Assembly: GCA_032718475.1 (NCBI GenBank)
Contig: JAUCBJ010005466.1
Span: forward strand, 1-38,474
Reading direction: 5' to 3'
Source: Nemertoderma westbladi
Lineage: Eukaryota > Xenacoelomorpha > Nemertodermatida > Nemertodermatidae
DNA length: 38,474 nucleotides
The position numbers and the translations under genes were made by a program. Each line of letters opens with the position of its first letter. Position 1 is the first letter of the stretch. Shown here piece after piece: positions 13,131 through 27,260 of this stretch. Below the pieces are notes generated by a model, which saw only the letters and a program-made list of their open reading frames with translations, ran no database searches and was not told the origin of the DNA.

Positions 13131-16100
13131 GTGTGTGTAGACTGATATCTCCCGCACCTACAGCACTGGGTGTGTGTGTAGACTGATATCTCACTCAATG
13201 CATCGGTCCGCACCTACAGCACTGGGGGTGTGTGTAGACTGATATCTCCCGCACCTACAGCACTGGGTGTGTGTGTAGACTGATATCTCACACAATGCAT
13301 CGGCCCGCACCTACAGCACTGGGGGTGTGTGTAGACTGATATCTCACACAATGTATCGGCCCGCACCTACAGCACTGGGGGTGTGTGTAGACTGATATCT
13401 CCCTCACCTACAGCAATGGGGGTGTGTGTAGACTGATATCTCCCGCACCTACAGCACTGGGGGTGTGTGTAGACTGATATCTCCCGCACCTACAGCACTG
13501 GGGGTGTGTGTAGACTGATATCTCCCGCACCTACAGCACTGGGGGTGTGTGTAGACTGATATCTCCCGCACCTACAGCACTGGGGGTGTGTGTAGACTGA
13601 TATCTCCCGCACCTACAGCACTGGGGGTGTGTGTAGACTGATATCTCACACAATGCATCGGCCCGCACCTACAGCACTGGGGGTGTGTGTAGACTGATAT
13701 CTCCCGCACCTACTGCACTGGGGGTATGTGTAGACTGATATCTCCCGCACCTACAGCACTGGGGGTGTGTGTAGACTGATATCTCGCACAATGCATCGGC
13801 CCGCACCTACAGCACTGGGGGTGTGTGTAGACTGATATCTCACACAATGCATCGGCCCGCACCTACAGCACTGGGGGTGTGTGTAGACTGATATCTCCCG
13901 CACCTACAGCACTGGGGGTGTGTGTAGACTGATATCTCACACAATGCATCGGCCCGCACCTACAGCACTGGGGGTGTGTGTAGACTGATATCTCCCGCAC
14001 CTACAGCACTGGGGGTGTGTGTAGAGTGATATCTTACACAATGCATCGGCCCGCACCTACAGCACTGGGGGTGTGTGTAGACTGATATCTCCCGCACCTA
14101 CAGCACTGGGGGTGTGTATAGACTGATATCTCCCGCACCTACAGCACTGGGGGTGTGTGTAGACTGATATCTCACACAATGCATCGGCCCGCACCTACAG
14201 CACTGGGGGTGTGTATAGACTGATATCTCCCGCACCTACAGCACTGGGGGTGTGTGTAGACTGATATCTCACACAATGCATCGGCCCGCACCTACAGCAC
14301 TGGGGGTGTGTATAGACTGATATCTCCCGCACCTACAGCACTGGGGGTGTGTATAGACTGATATCTCCCGCACCTACAGCACTGGGGGTGTGTGTAGACT
14401 GATATCTTACACAATGCATCGGCCCGCACCTACAGCACTGGGGGTGTGTATAGACTGATATCTCCCGCACCTACAGCACTGGGGGTGTGTATAGACTGAT
14501 ATCTCCCGCACCTACAGCACTGGGGGTGTGTATAGACTGATATCTCCCGCACCTACAGCACTGGGGGTGTGTGTAGACTGATATCTCCCGCACCTACAGC
14601 ACTGGGGGTGTGTGTAGACTGACTCCATCTCCCGCACCTACAGCACTGGGGGTGTGTATAGACTGATATCTCCCGCACCTACAGCACTGGGGGTGTGTGT
14701 AGACTGATATCTCCCGCACCTACAGCACTGGGGGTGTGTGTAGACTGATATCTCACACAATGCTTCGGCCCGCACCTACAGCACTGGGGGTGTGTGTAGA
14801 CTGATATCTCCCGCACCTACAGCACTGGGGGTGTGTGTAGACTGATATCTCACACAATGCTTCGGCCCGCACCTACAGCACTGGGGGTGTGTGTAGACTG
14901 ATATCTCCCGCACCTACAGCACTGGGGGTGTGTGTAGACTGATATCTCACACAATGCTTCGGCCCGCACCTACAGCACTGGGGGTGTGTGTAGACTGATA
15001 TCTCCCGCACCTACAGCACTGGGGGTGTGTATAGACTGATATCTCCCGCACCTACAGCACTGGGGATGTGTATAGACTGATATCTCCCGCACCTACAGCA
15101 CTGGGGGTGTGTGTAGACTGATATCTCCCGCACCTACAGCACTGGGGGTGTGTGTAGACTGATATCTCCCACACCTACAGCACTGGGGGTGTGTTAGACT
15201 GATATCTCCCGCACCTACAGCACTGGGGGTGTGTGTAGACTGATATCTCCCGCACCTACAGCACTGGGGGTGTGTGTAGACTGATATCTCCCACACCTAC
15301 AGCACTGGGGGTGTGTGTAGACTGATATCTCCCGCACCTACAGCACTGGGGGTGTGTGTAGACTGATATCTCCCGCACCTACAGCACTGGGGGTGTGTGT
15401 AGACTGATATCTCCCGCACCTACAGCACTGGGGGTGTGTGTAGACTGATATCTCACACAATGCATCGGCCCGCACCTACATCACTGGGGGTTTGTGTAGA
15501 CTGATATCTCCCGCACCTACAGCACTGGGGGTGTGTGTAGACTGATATCTCCCGCACCTACAGCACTGGGGGTGTGTGTAGACTGATATCTCACTCAATG
15601 CATCGGCCCGCACCTACAGCACTGGGGGTCTGTGTAGACTGATATCTCACACACCTACAGCACTGGGGGTGTGTGTAGACTGATATCTCCCGCACCTACA
15701 GCACTGGGGGTGTGTGTAGACTGATATCTCACACACCTACAGCACTGGGGGTGTGTGTAGACTGATATCTCCCGCACCTACAGCACTGGGGGTGTGTGTA
15801 GACTGATATCTCCCGCACCTACATCACTGGGGGTTTGTGTAGACTGATATCTCACACAATGCATCGGCCCGCACCTACAGCACTGGGGGTGTGTGTAGAC
15901 TGATATCTCCCGCACCTACAGCACTGGGGGTGTGTGTAGACTGATATCTCCCGCACCTACAGCACTGGGGGTGTGTGTAGACTGATATCTCACTCAATGC
16001 ATCGGCCCGCACCTACAGCACTGGGGGTCTGTGTAGACTGATATCTCACACACCTACAGCACTGGGGGTGTGTGTAGACTGATATCTCCCGCACCTACAG

Positions 16101-17627
16101 CACTGGGGGTGTGTGTAGACTGATATCTCACACAATGCATCGGCCCGCACCTACAGCACTGGGGGTGTGTGTAGACTGATATCTCCCGCACCTACAGCAC
16201 TGGGGGTGTGTGTAGACTGATATCTCACACAATGCATCGGCCCGCACCTACAGCACTGGGGGTGTGTGTAGACTGATATCTCCCGCACCTACAGCACTGG
16301 GTGTGTGTGTAGACTGATATCTCACTCAATGCATCGGCACGCACCTACAGCACTGGGGGTGTGTGTAGACTGATATCCCCCGCACCTTCAGCACTGGGTG
16401 TATGTGTAGACTGATATCTCACACAATGCATCGGCCCGCACCTACAGCACTGGGGGTGTGTGTAGACTGATATCTCACACAATGTATCGGCCCGCACCTA
16501 CAGCACTGGGGGTGTGTGTAGACTGATATCTCCCTCACCTACAGCACTGGGGGTGTGTGTAGACTGATATCTCCCGCACCTACAGCACTGGGGGTGTGTG
16601 TAGACTGATATCTCCCGCACCTACAGCACTGGGGGTTTGTGTAGACTGATATCTCCCGCACCTACAGCACTGGGGGTGTGTGTAGACTGATATCTCCCGC
16701 ACCTACAGCACTGGGGGTGTGTGTAGACTGATATCTCCCGCACCTACAGCACTGGGGGTGTGTGTAGACTGATATCTCACACAATGCATCGGCCCGCACC
16801 TACAGCACTGGGGGTGTGTGTAGACTGATATCTCCCGCACCTACAGCACTGGGTGTGTGTGTAGACTGATATCTCCCGCACCTACAGCACTGGGTGTGTG
16901 TGTAGACTGATATCTCACTCAATGCATCGGCCCGCACCTACAGCACTGGGGGTGTGTGTAGACTGATATCTCCCGCACCTACAGCACTGGGTGTGTGTGT
17001 AGACTGATATCTCCCGCACCTACAGCACTGGGTGTGTGTGTAGACTGATATCTCACTCAATGCATCGGCACGCACCTACAGCACTGGGGGTGTGTGTAGA
17101 CTGATATCCCCCGCACCTTCAGCACTGGGTGTATGTGTAGACTGATATCTCACACAATGCATCGGCCCGCACCTACAGCACTGGGGGTGTGTGTAGACTG
17201 ATATCTCCCGCACCTACAGCACTGGGGGTGTGTGTAGACTGATATCTCACACAATGTATCGGCCCGCACCTACAGCACTGGGGGTGTGTGTAGACTGATA
17301 TCTCCCTCACCTACAGCACTGGGGGTGTGTGTAGACTGATATCTCCCGCACCTACAGCACTGGGGGTGTGTGTAGACTGATATCTCACACACCTACAGCA
17401 ATGGGGGTGTGTGTAGACTGATATCTCACACAATGCATCGGCCCGCACCTACAGCACTGGGGGTGTGTGTAGACTGATATCTCCCGCACCTACAGCACTG
17501 GGGGTTTGTGTAGACTGATATCTCCCGCACCTACAGCACTGGGGGTGTGTGTAGACCGATATCTCACACAATACATCGGCCCGCACCTACAGCACTGGGG
17601 GTGTGTGTAGACTGATATCTCCCGCAC

Positions 17628-17710
17628 TGATCCTAGTTCACTAAAGTGTTGTATACATTCCAGTATCAAACCGATGGCAGCCTCGCATCCCACATGTTCT
17701 TTATATGCTA
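17628..17710. other. Only non-satellite interruption inside the array
   Basis: After the partial unit ending CCCGCAC the repeat breaks off for about 83 bp of unrelated, mixed-composition sequence beginning TGATCCTAGTTCACTAAAG and ending TTATATGCTA. The array then resumes at TGATATCTCACACAATGC. I see no terminal inverted repeat and no long target-site duplication; the only shared word at the two edges is TGAT, close to what the satellite itself would supply. The insert resembles nothing else in the window. It could be a small captured filler at a break-repair junction or the remnant of a mobile element. Confidence 0.8.
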
Positions 17711-20700
17711 TGATATCTCACACAATGCATCGGCCCGCACCTACAGCACTGGGGGTGTGTATAGACTGATATCTCCCGCACCTACAGCACTGGGGGTGTG
17801 TGTAAAGTGATATCTTACACAATGCATCGGCCCGCACCTACAGCACTGGGGGTGTGTATAGACTGATATCTCCCGCACCTACAGCACTGGGGGTGTGTAT
17901 AGACTGATATCTCCCGCACCTACAGCACTGGGGGTGTGTGTAGACTGATATCTCACACAATGCATCGGCCCGCACCTACAGCACTGGGGGTGTGTATAGA
18001 CTGATATCTCCCGCACCTACAGCACTGGGGGTGTGTATAGACTGATATCTCCCGCACCTACAGCACTGGGGGTGTGTGTAGACTGATATCTCCCGCACCT
18101 ACAGCACTGGGGGTGTGTGTAGACTGATATCTCACACAATGCATCGGCTCGCACCTACAGCACTGGGGGTGTGTATAGACTGATATCTCCCGCACCTACA
18201 GCACTGGGGGTGTGTTTAGACTGATATCTCCCGCACCTACAGCACTGGGGGTGTGTGTAGACTGATATCTCACACAATGCATCGGCCCGCACCTACAGCA
18301 CTGGGGGTGTGTATAGACTGATATCTCCCACACCTACAGCACTGGGGGTGTGTATAGACTGATATCTCCCGCACCTACAGCACTGGGGGTGTGTGTAGAC
18401 TGATATCTCCCGCAACTACAGCACTGGGGGTGTGTGTAGACTGATACCTCACACAATGCATCGGCCCGCACCTACAGCACTGGGGGTGTGTGTAGACTGA
18501 TATCTCGCGCACCTACAGCACTGGGGGTGTGTGTAGACTGATAACTCCCGCACCTACAGCACTGGGGGTGTGTGTAGACTGATATCTCCCGCACCTACAG
18601 CACTGGGGGTGTGTGTACACTGATATCTCCCGCACCTACACCACTGGGGGTGTGTGTAGACTGATATCTCACACAATGCATCGGCCCGCACCTACAGCAC
18701 TGGGGGTGTGTGTAGACTGATATCCCACACAATGCATCGGCCCGCACCTACAGCACTGGGGGTGTGTGTAGACTGATATCTCCCGCACCTACAGCACTGG
18801 GGGTGTGTGTAGACTGATATCTCACACAATGCATCGGCCCGCACCTACAGCACTGGGGGTGTGTGTAGACTGATATCTCCCGCACCTACAGCACTGGGTG
18901 TGTGTGTAGACTGATATGTCACACAATGCATCGGCCCGCACCTACAGCACTGGGAGTGTGTGTAGACTGATATCTCCCGCACCTACAGCACTGGGTGTGT
19001 GTGTAGACTGATATCTAACACAATGCATCGGCCCGCACTTACAGCACTGGGGGTGTGTGTAGACTGATATCTCACACAATGTATCGGCCCGCACCTACAG
19101 CACTGGGGGAGTGTGTAGACTGATATCTCACACAATGCATCGGCCCGCACCTACAGCACTGGGGGTGTGTGTAGACTGATATCTCACACAATGCATCGGC
19201 CCGCACCTACAGCATTGGGGGTGTGTGTAGACTGATATCTCCCGCACCTACAGCACTGGGGGTGTGTGTAGACTGATATCTCCCGCACCTACAGCACTGG
19301 GGGTGTGTGTAGACCGATATCTCACACAATACATCGGCCCGCACCTACAGCACTGGGGGTGTGTGTAGACTGATATCTCCCGCACCTACTGCACTGGGGT
19401 TATGTGTAGACTGATATCTCCCGCACCTACAGCACTGGGGGTGTGTGTAGACTGATATCTCGCACAATGCATCGGCCCGCATCTACAGCACTGGGGGTGT
19501 GTGTAGACTGATATCTCACACAATGCATCGGCCCGCACCTACAGCACTGGGAGTGTGTGTAGACTGATATCTCACACAATGCATCGGCCCGCACCTACAG
19601 CACTGGGGGTGTGTGTAGACTGATATCTCCCGCACCTACTGCACTGGGGGTGTGTGTAGACTGATATCTCCCGCACCTACTGCACTGGGGGTGTGTGTAG
19701 ACTGATACCACCCGCACCTACAGCACTGGGGGTGTGTGTAGACTGATATCTCACACAATGCATCGGCCCGCATCTACAGCACTGGGGGTGTGTGTAGACT
19801 GATATCTCCCGCACCTACAGCACTGGGGGTGTGTGTAGACTGATATCTCCCGCACCTACAGCACTGGGAGTGGGTGTGTAGACTGATATCTCCCGCACCT
19901 ACTGCACTGGGGGTGTGTGTAGACTGATATCTCACACAATGCATCGGCCCGCACCTACAGAACTGGGGGTGTGTATAGACTGATATCTCCCGCACCTACA
20001 GCACTGGGGGTGTGTGTAGACTGATATTTCACACAATGCATCGGCGCGCACCTACAACACTGGGGGTGTGTATAGACTGATATCTCCCGCACCTACAGCA
20101 CTGGGGGTGTGTGTAGACTGATATCTCACACAATGCATCGGCCCGCACCTACAGCACTGGGGGTGTGTATAGACTGATATCTCCCGCACCTAGAGCACTG
20201 GGGGTGTGTGTAGACTGATATCTCACACAATGCATCGGCCCGCACCTACAGCACTGGGGGTGTGTATAGACTGATATCTCCCGCACCTACAGCACTGGGG
20301 GTGTGTGTAAAGTGATATCTTACACAATGCATCGGCCCGCACCTACAGCACTGGGGGTGTGTATAGACTGATATCTCCCGCACCTACAGCACTGGGGGTG
20401 TGTATAGACTGATATCTCCCGCACCTACAGCACTGGGGGTGTGTGTAGACTGATATCTCACACAATGCATCGGCCCGCACCTACAGCACTGGGGGTGTGT
20501 ATAGACTGATATCTCCCGCACCTACAGCACTGGGGGTGTGTATAGACTGATATCTCCCGCACCTACAGCACTGGGGGTGTGTGTAGACTGATATCTCCCG
20601 CACCTACAGCACTGGGGGTGTGTGTAGACTGATATCTCACACAATGCATCGGCTCGCACCTACAGCACTGGGGGTGTGTATAGACTGATATCTCCCGCAC

Positions 20701-23700
20701 CTACAGCACTGGGGGTGTGTTTAGACTGATATCTCCCGCACCTACAGCACTGGGGGTGTGTGTAGACTGATATCTCACACAATGCATCGGCCCGCACCTA
20801 CAGCACTGGGGGTGTGTGTAGACTGATATCTCCCGCACCTACAGCACTGGGGGTGTGTATAGACTGATATCTCCCGCACCTACAGCACTGGGGGTGTGTG
20901 TAGACTGATATCTCCCGCACCTACAGCACTGGGGGTGTGTGTAGACTGATACCTCACACAATGCATCGGCCCGCACCTACAGCACTGGGGGTGTGTTTAG
21001 ACTGATATCTCCCGCACCTACAGCACTGGGGGTGTGTATAGACTGATATCTCCCGCACCTACAGCACTGGGGGTGTGTGTAGACTGATATCTCCCGCACC
21101 TACAGCACTGGGGGTGTGTGTAGACTGATACCTCACACAATGCATCGGCCCGCACCTACAGCACTGGGGGTGTGTGTAGACTGATATCTCGCGCACCTAC
21201 AGCACTGGGGGTGTGTGTAGACTGATAACTCCCGCACCTACAGCACTGGGGGTGTGTGTAGACTGATATCTCCCGCACCTACAGCACTGGGGGTGTGTGT
21301 ACACTGATATCTCCCGCACCTACACCACTGGGGGTGTGTGTAGACTGATATCTCACACAATGCATCGGCCCGCACCTACAGCACTGGGGGTGTGTGTAGA
21401 CTGATATCCCACACAATGCATCGGCCCGCACCTACAGCACTGGGGGTGTGTGTAGACTGATATCTCCCGCACCTACAGCACTGGGGGTGTGTGTAGACTG
21501 ATATCTCACACAATGCATCGGCCCGCACCTACAGCACTGGGGGTGTGTGTAGACTGATATCTCCCGCACCTACAGCACTGGGTGTGTGTGTAGACTGATA
21601 TGTCACACAATGCATCGGCCCGCACCTACAGCACTGGGAGTGTGTGTAGACTGATATCTCCCGCACCTACAGCACTGGGTGTGTGTGTAGACTGATATCT
21701 AACACAATGCATCGGCCCGCACTTACAGCACTGGGGGTGTGTGTAGACTGATATCTCACACAATGTATCGGCCCGCACCTACAGCACTGGGGGAGTGTGT
21801 AGACTGATATCTCACACAATGCATCGGCCCGCACCTACAGCACTGGGGGTGTGTGTAGACTGATATCTCACACAATGCATCGGCCCGCACCTACAGCATT
21901 GGGGGTGTGTGTAGACTAATATCTCCCGCACCTACAGCACTGGGGGTGTGTGTAGACTGATATCTCCCGCACCTACAGCACTGGGGGTGTGTGTAGACCG
22001 ATATCTCACACAATACATCGGCCCGCACCTACAGCACTGGGGGTGTGTGTAGACTGATATCTCCCGCACCTACTGCACTGGGGTTATGTGTAGACTGATA
22101 TCTCCCGCACCTACAGCACTGGGGGTGTGTGTAGACTGATATCTCGCACAATGCATCGGCCCGCATCTACAGCACTGGGGGTGTGTGTAGACTGATATCT
22201 CACACAATGCATCGGCCCGCAAATACAGCACTGGGAGTGTGTGTAGACTGATATCTCACACAATGCATCGGCCCGCACCTACAGCACTGGGGGTGTGTGT
22301 AGACTGATATCTCCCGCACCTACTGCACTGGGGGTGTGTGTAGACTGATATCTCCCGCACCTACTGCACTGGGGGTGTGTGTAGACTGATACCTCCCGCA
22401 CCTACAGCACTGGGGGTGTGTGTAGACTGATATCTCACACAATGCATCGGCCCGCACCTACAGCACGGGGGGTGTGTGTAGACTGATATCTCACACAATG
22501 CATCGGCCCGCACCTACAGCACTGGGGGTGTGTGTAGACTGATATCTCCCGCACCTACTGCACTGGGGGTGTGTGTAGACTAATATCTCCCGCACCTACT
22601 GCACTGGGGGTGTGTGTAGACTGATATCTCCCGCACCTACAGCACTGGGGGTGTGTGTAGACTGATATCTCCCGCACCTACAGCACTGGGGGTGTGTGTA
22701 GACCGATATCTCACACAATACATCGGCCCGCACCTACAGCACTGGGGGTGTGTGTAGACTGATATCTCCCGCACCTACTGCACTGGGGTTATGTGTAGAC
22801 TGATATCTCCCGCACCTACAGCACTGGGGGTGTGTGTAGACTGATATCTCGCACAATGCATCGGCCCGCATCTACAGCACTGGGGGTGTGTGTAGACTGA
22901 TATCTCACACAATGCATCGGCCCGCACCTACAGCACTGGGAGTGTGTGTAGACTGATATCTCACACAATGCATCGGCCCGCACCTACAGCACTGGGGGTG
23001 TGTGTAGACTGATATCTCCCGCACCTACTGCACTGGGGGTGTGTGTAGACTGATATCTCCCGCACCTACTGCACTGGGGGTGTGTGTAGACTGATACCTC
23101 CCGCACCTACAGCACTGGGGGTGTGTGTAGACTGATATCTCACACAATGCATCGGCCCGCACCTACAGCACGGGGGGTGTGTGTAGACTGATATCTCACA
23201 CAATGCATCGGCCCGCACCTACAGCACTGGGGGTGTGTGTAGACTGATATCTCCCGCACCTACTGCACTGGGGGTGTGTGTAGACTGATATCTCCCGCAC
23301 CTACTGCACTGGGGGTGTGTGTAGACTGATATCTCCCGCACCTACAGCACTGGGGGTGTGTGTAGACTGATTTCTCCTTCACCTACTGCACTGGGGGTGT
23401 GTGTAGACGGATATCTCACACAATGCGTCAGCCCGCACATACAGCACTGGGGGTGTGTGTAGACTGATATCTCACACAATGCATCGGCCCGCACCTACAG
23501 CACTGGGGGTGTGTGTAGACTGATATCTCCCGCACCTACTGCACTGGGGGTGTGTGTAGACTGATATCTCACACAATGCATCGGCCCGCACCTACAGCAC
23601 TGGGGGTGTGTGTAGACTGATATCTCCCGCACCTACAGCACTGGGGGTGTGTGTAGACTGATATCTCCCGCACCTACATCACTGGGGGTGTGTGTAGACT

Positions 23701-25689
23701 GATTTCTCCCGCACCTACAGCACTGGGGGTGTGTGTAGACTGATATCTCCCGCACCTACAGCACTGGGGGTGTGTGTAGACTGATATCTCACACAATGCA
23801 TCGGCCCGCACCTACTGCACTGGGGGTGTATGTAGACTGATATCTCACACAATGCATCGGCCCGCACCTACAGCACTGGGGGTGTGTGTAGACTGATATC
23901 TCCCGCACCTACAGCACTGGGGGTGTGTGTAGACTGATATCTCACACAATGCATCGGCCCGCACCTACAGCACTGGGGGTGTGTGTAGACTGATATCTCA
24001 CAAAATGCATCGGCCGTCACCTACAGCACTGGGGGTGTGTGTAGACTGATATCTCACACAATGCATCGGCCCGCACCTACAGCACTGGGAGTGTGTGTAG
24101 ACTGATATCTCACACAATGCATCGGCCCGCACCTACAGCACTGGGGGTGTGTGTAGACTGATATCTCCCGCACCTACTGCACTGGGGGTGTGTGTAGACT
24201 GATATCTCCCGCACCTACTGCACTGGGGGTGTGTGTAGACTGATACCTCCCGCACCTACAGCACTGGGGGTGTGTGTAGACTGATATCTCACACAATGCA
24301 TCGGCCCGCACCTACAGCACTGGGGGTGTGTGTAGACTGATATCTCACACAATGCATCGGCCCGCACCTACAGCACTGGGGGTGTGTGTAGACTGATATC
24401 TCCCGCACCTACTGCACTGGGGGTGTGTGTAGACTGATATCTCCCGCACCTACAGCACTGGGGGTGTGTGTAGACTGATATCTCCCGCACCTACAGCACT
24501 GGGGGTGTGTGTAGACCGATATCTCACACAATACATCGGCCCGCACCTACAGCACTGGGGGTGTGTGTAGACTGATATCTCCCGCACCTACTGCACTGGG
24601 GTTATGTGTAGACTGATATCTCCCGCACCTACAGCACTGGGGGTGTGTGTAGACTGATATCTCGCACAATGCATCGGCCCGCATCTACAGCACTGGGGGT
24701 GTGTGTAGACTGATATCTCACACAATGCATCGGCCCGCACCTACAGCACTGGGAGTGTGTGTAGACTGATATCTCACACAATGCATCGGCCCGCACCTAC
24801 AGCACTGGGGGTGTGTGTAGACTGATATCTCCCGCACCTACTGCACTGGGGGTGTGTGTAGACTGATATCTCCCGCACCTACTGCACTGGGGGTGTGTGT
24901 AGACTGATACCTCCCGCACCTACAGCACTGGGGGTGTGTGTAGACTGATATCTCACACAATGCATCGGCCCGCACCTACAGCACGGGGGGTGTGTGTAGA
25001 CTGATATCTCACACAATGCATCGGCCCGCACCTACAGCACTGGGGGTGTGTGTAGACTGATATCTCCCGCACCTACTGCACTGGGGGTGTGTGTAGACTG
25101 ATATCTCCCGCACCTACTGCACTGGGGGTGTGTGTAGACTGATATCTCCCGCACCTACAGCACTGGGGGTGTGTGTAGACTGATTTCTCCTGCACCTACT
25201 GCACTGGGGGTGTGTGTAGACGGATATCTCACACAATGCGTCAGCCCGCACATACAGCACTGGGGGTGTGTGTAGACTGATATCTCACACAATGCATCGG
25301 CCCGCACCTACAGCACTGGGGGTGTGTGTAGACTGATATCTCACAAAATGCATCGGCCGTCACCTACAGCACTGGGGGTGTGTGTAGACTGATATCTCAC
25401 ACAATGCATCGGCCCGCACCTACAGCACTGGGTGTGTGTGTAGACTGATATCTCACACACCTACTGCACTGGGGGTGTGTGTAGACTGATATCTCACACA
25501 ATGCATCGGCCCGCACCTACAGCACTGGGGGTGTGTGTAGACTGATTTCTCCCGCACCTATTGCACTGGGGGTGTGTGTAGACTGATATCTCACACAATG
25601 CATCGGCCCGCACCTACAGCACTGGTGGTGTGTGTAGACTGATATCTCACACAATGCATCGGCCCGCACCTACAGCCCTGGGGGTGTGT

Positions 25690-27260
25690 GTAGACTAATA
25701 TCTCACACACCTTCAGCACTGGGGGTGTGTGTAGACTGATATCTGCCGCACCTACAGCACTGGGGGTGTGTGTAGACTGATATCTCACACAATGCATCGG
25801 CCCGCACCTACAACACTGGGGGTGTGTGTAGACTAATATCTCACACACCTACAGCACTGCCGGTGTGTGTAGACTGATATCTGCCGCACCTACAGCACTG
25901 GTGGTGTGTGTAGACTGATATCTCACACAATGCATCGGCCCGCACCTACAACACTGGGGGTGTAGGTAGACTAATATCTTACACACCTACAGCACTGGGG
26001 GTGTGTGTAGACTGATATCTGCCGCACCTACAGCACTGGGGGTGTGTGTAGACTAATATCTCACACACCTACAGCACTGCCGGTGTGTGTAGACTGATAT
26101 CTGCCGCACCTACAGCACTGGTGGTGTGTGTAGACTGATATCTCACACACCTACAGCACTGCCGGTGTGTGTAGACTGATATCTGCCGCACCTACAGCAC
26201 TGGTGGTGTGTGTAGACTGATATCTCACACACCTACAGCACTGCCGGTGTGTGTAGACTGATATCTGCCGCACCTACAGCACTGGTGGTGTGTGTAGACT
26301 GATATCTCACACAATGCATCGGCCCGCACCTACAACACTGGGGGTGTAGGTAGACTAATATCTCACACACCTACAGCACTGGGGGTGTGTGTAGACTGAT
26401 ATCTGCCGCACCTACAGCACTGGGGGTGTGTGTAGACTAATATCTCACACACCTACAGCACTGCCGGTGTGTGTAGACTGATATCTCACACAATGCATCG
26501 GCCCGCACCTACAGCACTGGGGGTGTGTGTAGACTGATTTCTCCCGCACCTATTGCACTGGGGGTGTGTGTAGACTGATATCTCACACAATGCATCGGCC
26601 CGCACCTACAGCACTGGGGGTGTGTGTAGACTGATATCTCACACAATGCATCGGCCCGCACCTACAGCACTGGGGGTGTGTGTAGACTGATATCTCACAC
26701 AATGCATCGGCCCGCACCTACAGCACTGGGGGTGTGTGTAGACTGATATCTCACACAATGCATCGGCCCGCACCTACAGCACTGGGGGTGTGTGTAGACT
26801 GATATCTCACACAATGCAACGGCCCGAACCTACAGCACTGGGGGTGTAGGTAGACTAATATCTCACACACCTACAGCACTGGGGGTGTGTGTAGACTGAT
26901 ATCTGCCGCACCTACAGCACTGGGGGTGTGTGTAGACTGATATCTCACACACCTACTCCACTGGGGGTGTGTGTAGACTGATATCTCACACAATGCATCG
27001 GCCCGCACCTACAGCACTGGGGGTGTGTGTAGAGTGATTTCTCCCGCACCTACTGCACTGGGGGTGTGTGTAGACTGATATCTCACACAATGCATCGGCC
27101 CGCACCTACAGCACTGGGGGTGTAGGTAGACTAATATCTCACACACCTACAGCACTGGGGGTGTGTGTAGACTGATATCTGCCGCACCTACAGCACTGGG
27201 GGTGTGTGTAGACTGATATCTCACACACCTACTCCACTGGGGGTGTGTGTAGACTGATAT
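25690..27260. repeat. Diverged right-hand sub-family of the satellite
   Basis: This part carries variants rare or absent elsewhere: CTGCCGCACC, ACTGCCGGTG, ACTGGTGGTG, GTGTAGGTAGACTAATAT and ACTAATATCTCACACACC. Near 26070-26290 two different 41-bp units alternate as an 82-bp dimer. The marker ACTGCC recurs at 26076, 26158 and 26240, exactly 82 bp apart. The variants look older or separately amplified compared with the array interior. Confidence 0.8.
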
